Shown: positions 18,263 through 28,514, numbered from the stretch's first letter. The stretch is DNA of 64,000 bases from Candidimonas nitroreducens (GCF_002209565.1 NZ_NJIH01000006.1:186001-250000); one strand, 5' to 3'. Numbers and translations: made by a program. Notes: generated by a model not told the origin, from the sequence alone.

Positions 18263-19336
18263 TCATTCGTATAAAGGGAGTGCCGCCATGCCGGATCTCC
18301 GGACTCCCCGCGCATACGCTGTCTTGCCTACGACAAACTCTTCTTCCTCGTCTCTTTCGGGCTGGATATTCACGCTTTGATAGGCCGACCGAATGGACAG
18401 CCTAGCCTCTCGAGTAAGCACCGGTACTTGGTCACGCGGCTTTCCTATATCTCTTATCAGGCCACCGTTACCACCGACGCACCACTGGTTGTACTTGATA
18501 TGCTGCCAGGGATGACCGCCTTTCAGCAAAAGAGGCGTCTGTAGTTGAAAAAATGCGCGATAAGCGGGCTCCAACATCCAATAAATTTTCTCAGCGAAGT
18601 CTAGATCCTTGCGTGAAATTGCATCGATATACTCGACAACGTAAGGATGTTGTGGAGATTGCGCGCATTCCGCATTCCACTGCCCGCTCCATTGCACATG
18701 ACATACCTGGGACAATAAAGGCATCATGTCCAAATGTACCGGCCCAACCAATATTCTTTCCCCAAGGCGCCTAGCACACTCCACAGCCCGCACAAGATTT
18801 ATAGCTTGTGTCAACTTCACGGCAATCACCGATGGCAGTTCGGCCAACCTATCAAAAACATCGAGAGCTATTCCGCTGGGGTGCAGATGCTTCAAGCGCG
18901 GGTTATTCTGCGCATAGAGCACAATCGGCAATGACGTGGACTCGATCAACTCAGCGTACCATTGATACAGCTCATCCGACGACGCAGGGGTCAAATAGCG
19001 CGGCACAAGCACGGCATGACTGCAACCGGCACGTGCAGCATGCGCAAGCAATTTTCGATTCGCATCCTGATCCTTTTCCCCGATATACGCACCCACAAAA
19101 ATTCGACCGCGCGCTTCCTCGCAAGCGATCTCGAGCATACGGACATACTCAGCGAAAGAGCACAATGGTGCAACGCCACTGGTCGACATGAACCCATGCT
19201 GAATGGACTGCCGAACATCGTGCCTGATGCCCGCCTCATCCAGGCCGGCGAAATCGGGGGTATGGGAAGGCAGCAGGAGGTTATCGATTCCCCTGTAATA
19301 CGCACGCGCCCACTGTTTGGCTTCCGACAATTCCAT
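18263..19336 (-). CDS. Dihydrodipicolinate synthase (DapA)-family lyase/aldolase
   Basis: A 357-residue TIM-barrel protein of the DapA/N-acetylneuraminate lyase family, longer than the usual 290-310. The Schiff-base lysine is probable in LPSVIAVKLTQAINL, and the catalytic tyrosine region reads SLPIVLYAQNN instead of the common YNxP. These enzymes cleave or condense 2-keto acids; the substrate is unknown. The gene is noticeably less GC-rich than its neighbours. It lies 59 nt downstream of a Bug receptor gene on the same strand, with a divergent LysR beyond, so receptor, regulator and lyase probably serve one compound. The C-terminal 50 residues (rich in Glu and Arg) extend past the fold. Confidence 0.75.
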   Translation of the reverse strand: MELSEAKQWARAYYRGIDNLLLPSHTPDFAGLDEAGIRHDVRQSIQHGFMSTSGVAPLCSFAEYVRMLEIACEEARGRIFVGAYIGEKDQDANRKLLAHAARAGCSHAVLVPRYLTPASSDELYQWYAELIESTSLPIVLYAQNNPRLKHLHPSGIALDVFDRLAELPSVIAVKLTQAINLVRAVECARRLGERILVGPVHLDMMPLLSQVCHVQWSGQWNAECAQSPQHPYVVEYIDAISRKDLDFAEKIYWMLEPAYRAFFQLQTPLLLKGGHPWQHIKYNQWCVGGNGGLIRDIGKPRDQVPVLTREARLSIRSAYQSVNIQPERDEEEEFVVGKTAYARGVRRSGMAALPLYE

Positions 19337-19395
19337 CTTGCTCCATCCAATTCATGATTTTAGGGATTGATATTCCGACCGTACTCTCGCAGTTT

Positions 19396-20370
19396 TTAAT
19401 AGGTATTTGTCACTGTCATATCGTGCTTCACGATACTCGCCCAGCGCTGATGTTCCTGCTTAACGATCGCTAGTAATTCAGCGGGTGTCGACGACACTGG
19501 CAGGAATCCCGCTGCTTCCAGCTTATTGCGCAAATCTGGGTCGCTCAACGCCGCAACGACCGCAGCGTTGTAACGCTCGACCAACTTATTAGGCAGGTTT
19601 TTCGGTGCGAACAGTGCGCCCCAACCGGCGACATCAAACCCAGGATAGGTTTCGGCAATTGCTGGCACATCGGGAAGCTGCTTGGTTCTGGTTTTATCTG
19701 CAACTGCCAATATGCGTATGATTTTGGATCGATATAACTCGAGCGCTGCCGCCTGCGCTGACACGGCAATCTGGATATGCCCACCAGCCAGATCAGTGAG
19801 CACCTTTGCACTTCCTTTGTATGGAACATGCGTCATACGAATACCTGCCTCGCGCTGTAACAGTTCACACACAAGTTGATGCGGCGTGCCGACCCCAGGA
19901 GTTCCATAGCTAAGCTTCCCAGGGTTTGCCCTCGCATAAGCGACTAGCTCTGCCAAAGAGGTAGCAGGAAATTTCTCATTCACCGCAAGCACTAGAGAAT
20001 TGCGGTAGAGCATCGATATGGGCGCAAAACTCGTAATAGGATCATAGGAGAGCCTGGGTATATAGAACGGCGCCGAGCCATGGCTGGCCGAATTACCAAG
20101 TATCAAGGTCGCGCCGTCCGGAGCTTCCCTGCTACCCAATGAGCTTCCAATGGTTCCACTGGCACCGGCGCGATTCTCCACGTATATATTCGTGTGTAAT
20201 CGGCGGCTGAGCATCGCCGCAATCAAGCGGCCCGCGATATCGCCCCCAGAGCCGGCAGGCCATGGAATGATAAGCCGAACATCCGAAGGCACTGCCTCCG
20301 ATGCCCAGGACATTGCTGGAAGCGCCGATAATGCAGCCGTCAAAATCAGTCCGCGCCGTCTGGGATTCAT
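19396..20370 (-). CDS. Bug-family (TctC) tripartite tricarboxylate receptor
   Basis: A 324-residue periplasmic binding protein with a signal peptide ending at SWA/SEA. The family-specific segments are VRLIIPWPAGSGGDIAGRLIA, the GASGTIGSSLGSREAPDGATLILGN stretch and MTHVPYKGSAKVLTDLAGGHIQ. Bug receptors bind small carboxylates and related compounds, handing them to TctAB permeases or sensing systems; no tctAB is in the window. The gene shares the lower GC of this block and is divergent from a LysR gene 168 nt away, the likely regulator. The DapA-family lyase follows on the same strand. Confidence 0.9.
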   Translation of the reverse strand: MNPRRRGLILTAALSALPAMSWASEAVPSDVRLIIPWPAGSGGDIAGRLIAAMLSRRLHTNIYVENRAGASGTIGSSLGSREAPDGATLILGNSASHGSAPFYIPRLSYDPITSFAPISMLYRNSLVLAVNEKFPATSLAELVAYARANPGKLSYGTPGVGTPHQLVCELLQREAGIRMTHVPYKGSAKVLTDLAGGHIQIAVSAQAAALELYRSKIIRILAVADKTRTKQLPDVPAIAETYPGFDVAGWGALFAPKNLPNKLVERYNAAVVAALSDPDLRNKLEAAGFLPVSSTPAELLAIVKQEHQRWASIVKHDMTVTNTY

Positions 20371-20538
20371 ATCATCTCCTTTATATTTTTGACGATAAGA
20401 TAATGGTAGATCACCCTAGCGAAGCAATAGAAACGACAATTTCTTATTGATATTCATAAGGCTTGTTTCTAAATACTAGGGACGGGTGTAAACCGCACGG
20501 CACGCCCTGCCCATAAACTCAATGAGGAGACATCCCAA

Positions 20539-21447
20539 ATGAACTTGACTATGCGGCAATTGCGCGCATTCGTAACTCTTTCCGAATGTGGAAACTTCAC
20601 ACTTGCCGCCAAACATATGCACGTCACACAGGCCGGACTCAGTGCCATGATCCGGGAACTGGAGTCGCAGCTCGACAGTCAGCTTTTTCTGCGAACTACG
20701 CGCAAGGTGGAAATCACCACTGCCGGTAATGCGTTTCTACCCTACGCAGCGGAAGCCTTGCAACGCCTTAATGACGGGATACAACGTGTGACCTCTGAAA
20801 AAGGCCGGCAGTGCCTGTGCATAGGACTGACACCGCTGGTGGCGGCCACGATACTTCCAGCCATCAGCGATAGATTCAAGCAAGCCTGCCCGAACGTCGA
20901 GCTGGACGTCATAGATGCAGACAGGGAGCAGTTGCAGAGAATGGTCGAGTCCGAACAACTCGATGTGGCCTATGGGCTTTTCTTCGAGCAGAAATCGGTA
21001 CTGACGCAGGCCCTGGTATTTTCAGCAGGACTGATATTAATCGCACCCGCAAGCTGTGTTCAGCTCAATAGCAGCGCCGAAGCCAGCTATGAAAGAAACA
21101 GGAATTTGGCCTGCCAGCTTCCATTGCTTACGTTGCGCCGCGGTAGCCATTTCGAACGGTTTGTTCAGGCTTTTCTCCAGGAGATCGATTACCCCAAGGT
21201 TGTGCGCCATGACTTCCAGCACTTGGCCACATTAATATCCATGGTAGACGCCGGCCGAGGGTGGGCTCTAATTCCGTCGTTCGCGCAACTGGCATGTAAA
21301 CGATACAAAAACGTGCGAATCATGAGTGTGGGAAAAACCTCCCCTCGATTGGATTTTTTCTGCATTACTCGGCGAGGAACATCCATTCCTGCGGCTTTGC
21401 ACTCGCTCTCGGAAATCGTCGCCAACGAATGTACGACAGTACGATGA
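20539..21447 (+). CDS. LysR-type transcriptional regulator
   Basis: A 302-residue LysR protein. The HTH is at residues about 4-62 (MRQLRAFVTLSECGNFTLAA, HVTQAGLSAMIRELESQL), followed by an effector domain with GLTPLVAATILPAISDRFKQ. AGGAGA precedes the ATG at 20539. It is divergent from the Bug receptor and DapA-family lyase genes, which it presumably controls. Codon use and GC match that AT-richer pair, suggesting the three arrived together. Confidence 0.9.
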   Translation: MNLTMRQLRAFVTLSECGNFTLAAKHMHVTQAGLSAMIRELESQLDSQLFLRTTRKVEITTAGNAFLPYAAEALQRLNDGIQRVTSEKGRQCLCIGLTPLVAATILPAISDRFKQACPNVELDVIDADREQLQRMVESEQLDVAYGLFFEQKSVLTQALVFSAGLILIAPASCVQLNSSAEASYERNRNLACQLPLLTLRRGSHFERFVQAFLQEIDYPKVVRHDFQHLATLISMVDAGRGWALIPSFAQLACKRYKNVRIMSVGKTSPRLDFFCITRRGTSIPAALHSLSEIVANECTTVR

Positions 21448-21699
21448 AGGCCCCCCTTCCCAGCCGCTGCGGCGTTTTCCAATGCATGATCCTGCCGCTG
21501 CCTACAAAGAGCTGGCCCCGCCCCCAAAAATTCCCACAACACAATCACTAAACTGGAAAACATCCGTTCGGAGCGCCAGGCTACTGCCAACATCGTCGCG
21601 ATACCAACCAGCCCCTCAGGCAATAGCATTTAAACTTACGACAATTTCACAAGCCTGCGCCTAGGCGCGACGCCACACTGCCACTCTTGTACCAACGAT

Positions 21700-23763
21700 A
21701 TGCGCACACAGATCTGGATTTTCATCGTTGCGGCCTTCTGCCTGCTGACACTGAGCCGCTGCCTGCTGGCGGCATGGCAGTGGCCGCGCGTACGCCAGGC
21801 CGGCGGCCTGCTGCCCATACTCAAGGGTGGCGTGCGCATCGACGCCAACCAGATCGCCGTGTTTGCCGGCATCCCCGCACTGCTCGCCCCTTGGCTGGGG
21901 CACTTTCCGTGGGCAGTGGAAATCACCGGCTGGTGGCTGCAGATCGCCTGGTTCCTGCTGGTGCTGCTGGAAGTATCGACCCCACAGTTCATCTATGAAT
22001 ACGACACGCGCCCCAACCGCCTGTACGTGGAATACCTGAAGCATCCGCAGGAAGTGTTCGGCATGCTCTGGAAGGGCTACAAGGCCGTGATCATCGGTGG
22101 GGTCATCGTACTGGCGCTGTTCGTATGGGCCGGCCACGGGCTGTTCGGCCGGACGCCGGCCGACGCGCCCATGACGTGGTGGCTGCGGCCGCTGTACAGC
22201 CTGGCCGCGGCCGCCATCACCTTCCTGGCGATCCGCGGCACGCTGGGGCACCGCCCCATCAACCCGGCTACGGTCGCCTACTGCGGCGACAGCATGCTCA
22301 ATACGCTGCCGCTGAACTCGCTGTACAACGTGGCCTACGCGGTCTACAGCATGAAGAACGAGCGCTCGGCCGCCGACGTGTACGGCGGCATGCCGGCCGG
22401 GGAAATGCACGACATCGTCAACCGCTGCGCCGGCCTGCTTGCGGGCGCGTACGCGGGTGCGGCTATAGCTACAGCTACGGGCACAGGGACAGGCACAGGT
22501 GCAGGTGCAGCTATGTCTATAGGCGAAGGCACGGGCACAGCTACAGCTACCGGCGCAGGGACAGGCACGAGTGCGGCTATGCCTACGGGTACGGGTACGG
22601 GTACGGGTACGGGTACGGCACAGAATATCCCTTCGCTGCACCTGCAAGAGCCCAGCGTGCGCCGCGAGCGGCCCCTGAACGTGGTGCTGATCGTGGAAGA
22701 AAGCCTGGGCGCCCAATACACCGGCGTGCTGGGCGGCGCAGGCCTGACGCCCGAATTCGACCGGCTCGCCGGCCTGGGCTGGAATTTCACGCAGGCCTAC
22801 GCCACCGGCACCCGCTCGGTGCGCGGGCTGGAGGCCGTGGTGGCCGGCTTTCCGCCCACGGTCTCGGACGCCGCGCTGCGCCTGCCCGACGCGCAAAGCA
22901 ATTTCTTCACGCTGGCGCAGGCGCTGCGGCGCCAGGGCTATCGCTCGCGCTTCATCTACGGCGGCGAGGCGCACTTCGACAATATGAAGAGCTTCTTCTT
23001 CGGCAATGGCTTCGACGACCTGTACGACCGCGCCACGTTCGAGAACCCGGCCTTCGTCGGCACCTGGGGCGCCAGCGACGAAGACATGTTCGCCCAGCTC
23101 GACCGGTTGCTGAGCAATCCGCCGAATCAACCCACATTGACCCTGGCGTTCTCGGTGACCAATCATTCGCCTTGGGAATATCCGCAAGGCCGCATCGAGC
23201 CGCTGGGCGAGCCGGCCAGCGTCGAGAACACCGTGCGCTACGCCGACTGGGCGCTGGGCCGTTTCTTCGACAAGGCCATGCGCAGCGACTACTGGAAGGA
23301 CACTGTGTTCCTGGTGGTGGCCGACCACGATTCGCGGGTCTTCGGCGCGAGCCTGGTGCCGCTGCGGCACTTCCACATCCCGGCCCTGATCCTGGGTGCG
23401 GACGTGCCCGCGCGCAGCGACGAGCGGCTCATCAGCCAGATCGACCTGCCCCCCACCCTGCTGTCGCTGGCGGGCATACGCGCCGAGCACCCCATGATCG
23501 GGCACGACCTGTGCCGGGCCGAGGCAGGCGGGCGCGCCCTGATGCAGTACAGCGACAACTACGGCTATCTGCGCGACGACAGGCTGCTGGTGCTGGAGCC
23601 GCACCGCCCGCCAAGCCAGTATCGCTACACCGCGCCCGAAACCTACGAACCGGCGCAGCTAGACCCCGAACTGGCGCGCGAGGCCCAGGCGCACGTGCTA
23701 TGGCCGGCCTGGATGTACAAGAACCGGCGCTACACCCTGCCGCCCTCGCGCAGCACTGCCTGA
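21700..23763 (+). CDS. LtaS/MdoB-type sulfatase-fold membrane protein
   Basis: A 687-residue protein with about four N-terminal membrane helices (residues about 1-200) and a periplasmic sulfatase/phosphoglycerol-transferase domain (about 320-640). The domain opens with LNVVLIVEESLGAQYTGVLG. The nucleophile is probably Thr371 in ATGTRSVRG, and LAFSVTNHSPWEYP and VADHDSRVFG carry the expected metal and substrate residues. Relatives transfer phosphoglycerol or phosphoethanolamine-like groups to glycans or lipids; the acceptor here is unknown. Residues about 250-307 form a Gly/Thr/Ala linker made by hexanucleotide repeats, placed exactly between the membrane part and the catalytic domain. No strong ribosome site precedes the ATG at 21700. 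Confidence 0.82.
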   Translation: MRTQIWIFIVAAFCLLTLSRCLLAAWQWPRVRQAGGLLPILKGGVRIDANQIAVFAGIPALLAPWLGHFPWAVEITGWWLQIAWFLLVLLEVSTPQFIYEYDTRPNRLYVEYLKHPQEVFGMLWKGYKAVIIGGVIVLALFVWAGHGLFGRTPADAPMTWWLRPLYSLAAAAITFLAIRGTLGHRPINPATVAYCGDSMLNTLPLNSLYNVAYAVYSMKNERSAADVYGGMPAGEMHDIVNRCAGLLAGAYAGAAIATATGTGTGTGAGAAMSIGEGTGTATATGAGTGTSAAMPTGTGTGTGTGTAQNIPSLHLQEPSVRRERPLNVVLIVEESLGAQYTGVLGGAGLTPEFDRLAGLGWNFTQAYATGTRSVRGLEAVVAGFPPTVSDAALRLPDAQSNFFTLAQALRRQGYRSRFIYGGEAHFDNMKSFFFGNGFDDLYDRATFENPAFVGTWGASDEDMFAQLDRLLSNPPNQPTLTLAFSVTNHSPWEYPQGRIEPLGEPASVENTVRYADWALGRFFDKAMRSDYWKDTVFLVVADHDSRVFGASLVPLRHFHIPALILGADVPARSDERLISQIDLPPTLLSLAGIRAEHPMIGHDLCRAEAGGRALMQYSDNYGYLRDDRLLVLEPHRPPSQYRYTAPETYEPAQLDPELAREAQAHVLWPAWMYKNRRYTLPPSRSTA
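22447..22619 (+). repeat. Hexanucleotide-type repeat tract coding a Gly-Thr linker
   Basis: A degenerate tract of 6-bp units coding GT, GA and AT dipeptides ends in five perfect TACGGG units (22584-22613) plus one variant. It lies in frame within the sulfatase-fold gene. Gain or loss of units would lengthen or shorten the linker without a frameshift. Confidence 0.9.
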
Positions 23764-23991
23764 GCCCGGGCCGCCTAAATCGGGGGCTGCCTAAATCTCG
23801 GGGCCCCCTGAATCAAGGCCACCTGAGGCTTGCGGGGCGCGAGCCACACCACACCACAGCCCGCGCCAGGAAAATCCACGAACGCATGGCTTGGCCTGCA
23901 CCGGGCTCTCGGACTTGGATGACTGCCCGGCGCGGCGCCAGCCGCCGCACCATGTAACATATACTTTTCATTTTCATACTCGGAGTTCTGG

Positions 23992-25572
23992 ATGGAGCTG
24001 CTGCTGGATCCCACTGCGTGGGTCGGCCTGGCGACATTGGTCGTGCTGGAAATCGTCCTCGGCATCGACAATCTTATTTTCATTGCCATACTGGCCGAAC
24101 GCCTGCCGCCGGCGCAGCGCGACCGGGCGCGCGTCATCGGCCTGCTGCTGGCCCTGGTCATGCGGCTGGTGCTGCTGTCGGCCATCTCGTGGATTTTCTC
24201 GCTGACCCAGCCGCTGCTCGATATCGGCCCGCTTACTTTCGCGGGCCGCGACCTGATACTGATCGCCGGCGGCTTCTTCCTGGTTTTCAAGGGCACCCTC
24301 GAAATGCACGAGCGCATCGAGGGCAAGGCACGGCCCGAGGCAAGCGCCACGCGCATGCATTCCAGCTTCTGGGTCATCGTCACCCAGATCGTGGTGCTCG
24401 ACGCCGTGTTTTCGCTGGATTCGGTCGTCACCGCCGTGGGCATGGTCAGCCGCATCGAAATCATGATGGCGGCGGTGATCATCGCCGTGGGTGCCATGCT
24501 GCTGGCGTCCAAGCCGCTGACGCGCCTGGTCACCGCCCATCCGACGGCCATCATCCTGTGCCTGGGCTTCCTGCTGATGATCGGCTTTGCGCTACTGGCC
24601 GAAGGCTTCGGCTTCCACGTGCCCAAGGGCTATCTGTACGCCGCCATCATCTTTGCCGTGCTCATCGAGACACTGAACCAGGTGGCGCGCCGCAACCTGA
24701 TGAAGATCGGCGGACGGCGCCCCCTGCGCGAACGCACCGCCGAAGGGATATTGCGCATGCTGGGCAAGCGGCCGGCGGCCGAGGACGCTCCGCAGGACGG
24801 CGAGCCGGCGGCCGACGGTGTGGTCGCCTTCGGCGTGGAAGAGCGCAATATGGTCAGCGGCGTGCTGAAGCTGGCCGACCGCAACGTGCGCTCCATCATG
24901 ACGCCGCGCACCGACATCAGCTGGATCGACCTGAACGACGACGCCCACACCATCGAAAAAGAGCTCCGGCAGGCGCCGCACGGCTTCTTTCCCGTGTGCC
25001 GCGGCACGCTGGACGAGCTAGTGGGCATAGGCCGCGCCAAGGACATGATGAGCGACCTGCTGCTGCACGGCCGCATCCGCGTTCAAGGCCTGCGCCCGCC
25101 CATCATCGTGCACGACTCGGTGCCCATGCTGGAACTGATCCACACCCTGAAACGCGCCCGCGGCCAGCTGGTCATCGTCGCCGACGAGTTCGGCGCCATC
25201 GAGGGCCTGGTCACGCCCATCGACGTGTTCGAGGCCATTGCCGGCGACTTTCCCGACGAGGACGAAGCACCCGACATCCTGCCCGACGGGCCTGGCCGCT
25301 GGAAGGTGGACGGCGCCACCGACCTGCATCAGCTGGAACAGGAATTGAATATCACTGGCCTGGTCGACGATTCGGACGACTACACCACCCTGGCCGGATA
25401 CCTGCTCAGCCGCTTCGGGCACCTGCCCGAAACCGGCGAGCAATACGCGCAGGCGCAGCCCCACGGCCACATCCGCTTCGAGGTTTTGAGCATGGAAGGC
25501 CGGCGCATCGGCCGCGTGCTGATCGAGCGCCACGCCGAAGAGCTGGAAGCGGGCGAAGCCCAGGCGGCATAG
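23992..25572 (+). CDS. TerC-family membrane protein with CBS pair and CorC/HlyC domain
   Basis: A 526-residue inner-membrane protein. Residues about 1-240 are a TerC-type segment of seven helices with the acidic motifs [20 protein letters not shown] and [18 protein letters not shown]. Residues about 290-420 form a CBS pair ([19 protein letters not shown]). About 440-515 is the transporter-associated CorC/HlyC domain ([21 protein letters not shown]). The layout matches the YegH/YoaE family. TerC proteins are linked to metal (manganese) efflux and tellurite resistance in other bacteria; the role here is inferred. CGGAG precedes the ATG. Confidence 0.88.
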   Translation: MELLLDPTAWVGLATLVVLEIVLGIDNLIFIAILAERLPPAQRDRARVIGLLLALVMRLVLLSAISWIFSLTQPLLDIGPLTFAGRDLILIAGGFFLVFKGTLEMHERIEGKARPEASATRMHSSFWVIVTQIVVLDAVFSLDSVVTAVGMVSRIEIMMAAVIIAVGAMLLASKPLTRLVTAHPTAIILCLGFLLMIGFALLAEGFGFHVPKGYLYAAIIFAVLIETLNQVARRNLMKIGGRRPLRERTAEGILRMLGKRPAAEDAPQDGEPAADGVVAFGVEERNMVSGVLKLADRNVRSIMTPRTDISWIDLNDDAHTIEKELRQAPHGFFPVCRGTLDELVGIGRAKDMMSDLLLHGRIRVQGLRPPIIVHDSVPMLELIHTLKRARGQLVIVADEFGAIEGLVTPIDVFEAIAGDFPDEDEAPDILPDGPGRWKVDGATDLHQLEQELNITGLVDDSDDYTTLAGYLLSRFGHLPETGEQYAQAQPHGHIRFEVLSMEGRRIGRVLIERHAEELEAGEAQAA

Positions 25573-25743
25573 AACAGCGGCACTCTTGCCCATGCCGCGA
25601 GGGGCTCGGGCTGCTGCCCACCAGGTCACGGCACCATGCGCCATGCCTGCGCGCCATGCCTGCGCGCCGGGCCTGCACGCAACACCCACGCACCATGCCC
25701 GCGCCTGATTCCTGCCCTGATTCCCGCCCGTATTCGTTACGGC

Positions 25744-27285
25744 TTACGCGTCACTGCGTAGCCGCTGCAGCACGGCAATGATTGCCGACACGTCGCCCGC
25801 GGGCGCGCTGCCCGCCACGTAGGCATCGGGCCGGATCAGGTAGATATGCCCGGCCTGGTAGCCGGCCGCCGCGCCGGTACCGGAGCCGGCAGTGCCGGCG
25901 TTGGCAACACTGGCCCTGGCCGCGATGGCCAGGGCGCCCAAGCCTTCCAGCAGGGCAAGTTCCGCGGTGCCCACCGACAGCACCACGAACTTTCCCGTGG
26001 CAAGCAGTTCGTACAGCCGCGCCGCGCCTTGCGTTACGGACGCCAGCGGCAGGTCGGGCGCGCGCTCGCCTGGCGCGGGGTGGCGGGCTGCCCCAGGCAT
26101 CGCATAGGTCAAGGGGCTGTGCGGATAGTGCAGATCCATTTCGGTCAGCTGATCCACGATGCGCTGCTGTACCGCTGGCAGACGGCTCAGGGCCTCTATG
26201 GAGAAATTGCGGATCTGCTGCAGCAGCGGGTTGCGCAAGATCGCGACCTTCGTCATGGCGCCGGCATTGCGCAGCACCTGGTCGCCGATGGCGCTGCGCT
26301 CGGGCGAATAACTGTCGAGCAGTGCGGGCGTGGCATGCCCATGCCAGACCATGGCCAGCTTCCAGGCCAGGTTGAAGGCATCCTGCATGCCGGTGTTCAT
26401 GCCCTGTCCGCCCGCCGGACTGTGCACATGGGCGGCATCGCCGCACAGGAAAACGCGGCCGCGGCGGTAATCCTTGACCTTGCGCTCGTTGATGCGGAAG
26501 CGGCTGAGCCATATCTGGTCATGGGCACGCAGGCTGGCCGGAGCCCGGCGATCGAGCAAGGCCTGGATCTCTTCCATAGCTGGAGCCTGCGCCTGCGGCC
26601 CCGAAGAGGCCGGCACGTCGGCGATCACGCGGAAACGATTGCCGCGTATGGGTATCAGCACCAGCACGCCGTCCGGCGTCCAGCAGATGGAAAGCTTGTC
26701 ATGGGCGATGTCGCCGTCGACCAGCACATCGGCCAGCACCCATTCCGAGGGCAGCGTGTCGCCCTCGAATTCCATGGCCAGGCCGTGGCGTACAGTGCTG
26801 TGCGCGCCGTCGCAGGCAATGAGGTAGCCGGTGTCGACGGTTTCCTCGTGCCCGTCGGCATGACGCAGCACTGCGGCGACGGCATCGCCGCCATCACTGA
26901 ACGTGGTCAGCTCGACGCGCCGCTGTACGCCTACGCCTAGCCGGTCGAGCAGTTCTTCCAGCAAGCGCTCGGTGTCGCTTTGCGGAAGCATCAAGGCATA
27001 GGCATGGACGCTGTGCGCGATGTCGAGGTGCACCTGCGCCAGCAGCTTGCGCCGGGCAAACAGGCGCGCGCCCGCGGCTTTCATGCCGGCATCGATGAAA
27101 GGCTGGGCGCAGCCCCGTATATCGAGCATTTCAAGGGTGCGCGGCCAAAGTACCAACGCCTTCGACTTGTCGGTGCGGGCAGCCGACTTGTCGATGATGC
27201 GCACCGGCACGCCGAGCTGCTTCAAGGCCAGGGCCATGGTCAGGCCCACCGGGCCCGCGCCTGAGATCAATACAGGCTCACTCAT
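25744..27285 (-). CDS. FAD-dependent aromatic monooxygenase (PheA/UbiH/MhpA type)
   Basis: A 513-residue class A flavoprotein hydroxylase. It has the N-terminal dinucleotide motif SGAGPVGLTMALALKQLG at residues about 6-25, the DG motif LIACDGAHSTVRHGL and the GD motif VFLCGDAAHVHSPAGGQGMN. A C-terminal thioredoxin-like extension (about 410-513) is typical of phenol/resorcinol-type hydroxylases. It should use NAD(P)H and O2 to hydroxylate an aromatic ring; the substrate is unknown. I start at ATG 27285 (MSEPVLISGAG), the family-like N-terminus; a longer frame to 27366 has no supporting features. The divergent LysR gene is the probable regulator. Confidence 0.88.
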   Translation of the reverse strand: MSEPVLISGAGPVGLTMALALKQLGVPVRIIDKSAARTDKSKALVLWPRTLEMLDIRGCAQPFIDAGMKAAGARLFARRKLLAQVHLDIAHSVHAYALMLPQSDTERLLEELLDRLGVGVQRRVELTTFSDGGDAVAAVLRHADGHEETVDTGYLIACDGAHSTVRHGLAMEFEGDTLPSEWVLADVLVDGDIAHDKLSICWTPDGVLVLIPIRGNRFRVIADVPASSGPQAQAPAMEEIQALLDRRAPASLRAHDQIWLSRFRINERKVKDYRRGRVFLCGDAAHVHSPAGGQGMNTGMQDAFNLAWKLAMVWHGHATPALLDSYSPERSAIGDQVLRNAGAMTKVAILRNPLLQQIRNFSIEALSRLPAVQQRIVDQLTEMDLHYPHSPLTYAMPGAARHPAPGERAPDLPLASVTQGAARLYELLATGKFVVLSVGTAELALLEGLGALAIAARASVANAGTAGSGTGAAAGYQAGHIYLIRPDAYVAGSAPAGDVSAIIAVLQRLRSDA

Positions 27286-27563
27286 GATTCGGCAAGCTCC
27301 ATGAAGGCGGCGCCGCAGACACTGCCGGCGCCAGGGAAGTCGAAACCAGAAGCGGAAACGCAGCACGAACAGGCGGTCAGGCGGGCGCGCCGAACCTGTA
27401 ACGCACGACTACGAAGGCACATTTATTCCCCTGCACATGATAAAGTCAAACTCATGCTGATCGGGCGAATGCCAAGAAAAATTTTTACATTGCCCTGCAC
27501 TACGCAAATACCCGAGATGCCCAGGGCCACGGCGCCCATCCTTCTTCCTACCGTTGCACGCTC

Positions 27564-28514
27564 ATGTCGTCCATCCGCACCCTGAAGACCTTTCTCGCCG
27601 TAGCGCGCCACGGCACCTTCGCCGCGGCGGGCAAGCAGATCGGGCTGACCCCGGCGGCGGTCGGACTGCAGATCCGTGCCCTGGAAGACGCCCTGAACTG
27701 CCAGCTTTTCGATCGCAGCGCCCGCGCCGTCATCCTCAATTCTTCAGGCCGCGCGCTGGTGCCGGAAATCGAAGACATCGTGCGCCACTTCGAGTCGCTG
27801 GCGGCACAGACCAGCCTGGACAGCATGTCGGGCACCATCATCATCGGGGCGCTGGTTTCGGTGCTGATGGGAGCCTTCGCCGATGCGCTCTGGACTGTAC
27901 GCCAGCGCCACGCCAAGCTGGACGTACGCCTGTTTGCGGGCCTGTCCAGCGACTTCACGCTGCGCGTCGAACAGGGCGAACTGGACGCCGCCATCGTCAC
28001 CCAGTCGCCGTTTCCCCTGTCGGCCAACCTGCTATGGACGCCGCTCTACAGCGAGCCGATGATACTCATCGTGCCGCGCCGGCCGCACTTCGCGCTGCCC
28101 TCGTCGCAAGCCATGGATATTCTGGCCGACGCGCCATTCATGCGTTTCGACCGCAACACCTGGACGGGCAACTTGATACAAGACGTGCTGGAGCGCCTGG
28201 GCATACAGGTGCGCGACAGCATGGAGCTGAATTCCGTCGAAGCCATTATCGAACTCGTCCGGCACGGCTTCGGCATATCCATCGTGCCCCAGCTGGCGAA
28301 CGTGGCCTGGCAGGAAGATCGCGAATTGCAGGTCATCCCCCTGCCCACCACAGACATCGAGCGCCACATAGGCCTGCTGGAACGCGCCAGTCACAGCCGC
28401 ACCGCATTCACGGACGCGATCAAGCTGTACTTCAACCAGGTTTCCGAAAGCGGCTGCGCTCCGGGCATGCAGAGCCCGGCGCCCGTTTGCCCGCCAGTGC
28501 GGCATCCGTTTTAA
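27564..28514 (+). CDS. LysR-type transcriptional regulator
   Basis: A 316-residue LysR protein with HTH at residues about 3-60 (LKTFLAVARHGTFAAAGKQI, LTPAAVGLQIRALEDAL) and effector domain beyond residue 90. It is divergent from the FAD monooxygenase across 278 nt and is the probable regulator of that gene. The last 25 residues (Cys/Pro-rich) look like read-through beyond the conserved end. It is convergent with another LysR gene, separated by 102 nt containing a small GC hairpin. Confidence 0.9.
   Translation: MSSIRTLKTFLAVARHGTFAAAGKQIGLTPAAVGLQIRALEDALNCQLFDRSARAVILNSSGRALVPEIEDIVRHFESLAAQTSLDSMSGTIIIGALVSVLMGAFADALWTVRQRHAKLDVRLFAGLSSDFTLRVEQGELDAAIVTQSPFPLSANLLWTPLYSEPMILIVPRRPHFALPSSQAMDILADAPFMRFDRNTWTGNLIQDVLERLGIQVRDSMELNSVEAIIELVRHGFGISIVPQLANVAWQEDRELQVIPLPTTDIERHIGLLERASHSRTAFTDAIKLYFNQVSESGCAPGMQSPAPVCPPVRHPF

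Noticed and set aside
22447-22619. The sulfatase-gene repeats as a sequencing or assembly error
   Set aside because: Units vary in sequence, keep the frame throughout and fall at a domain boundary, which fits a real linker; still worth a read-level check.
23764-23830. Three loose copies of a CCTAAATC/CCTGAATC-containing unit after the sulfatase gene
   Set aside because: Too degenerate and too few to call a repeat element or terminator with confidence.
25573-25743. GC-rich degenerate short repeats after the TerC-family gene as a functional RNA
   Set aside because: Only loose repeats of CCATGCC/GCGCC-like words; no stable fold or conserved RNA feature could be recognised.
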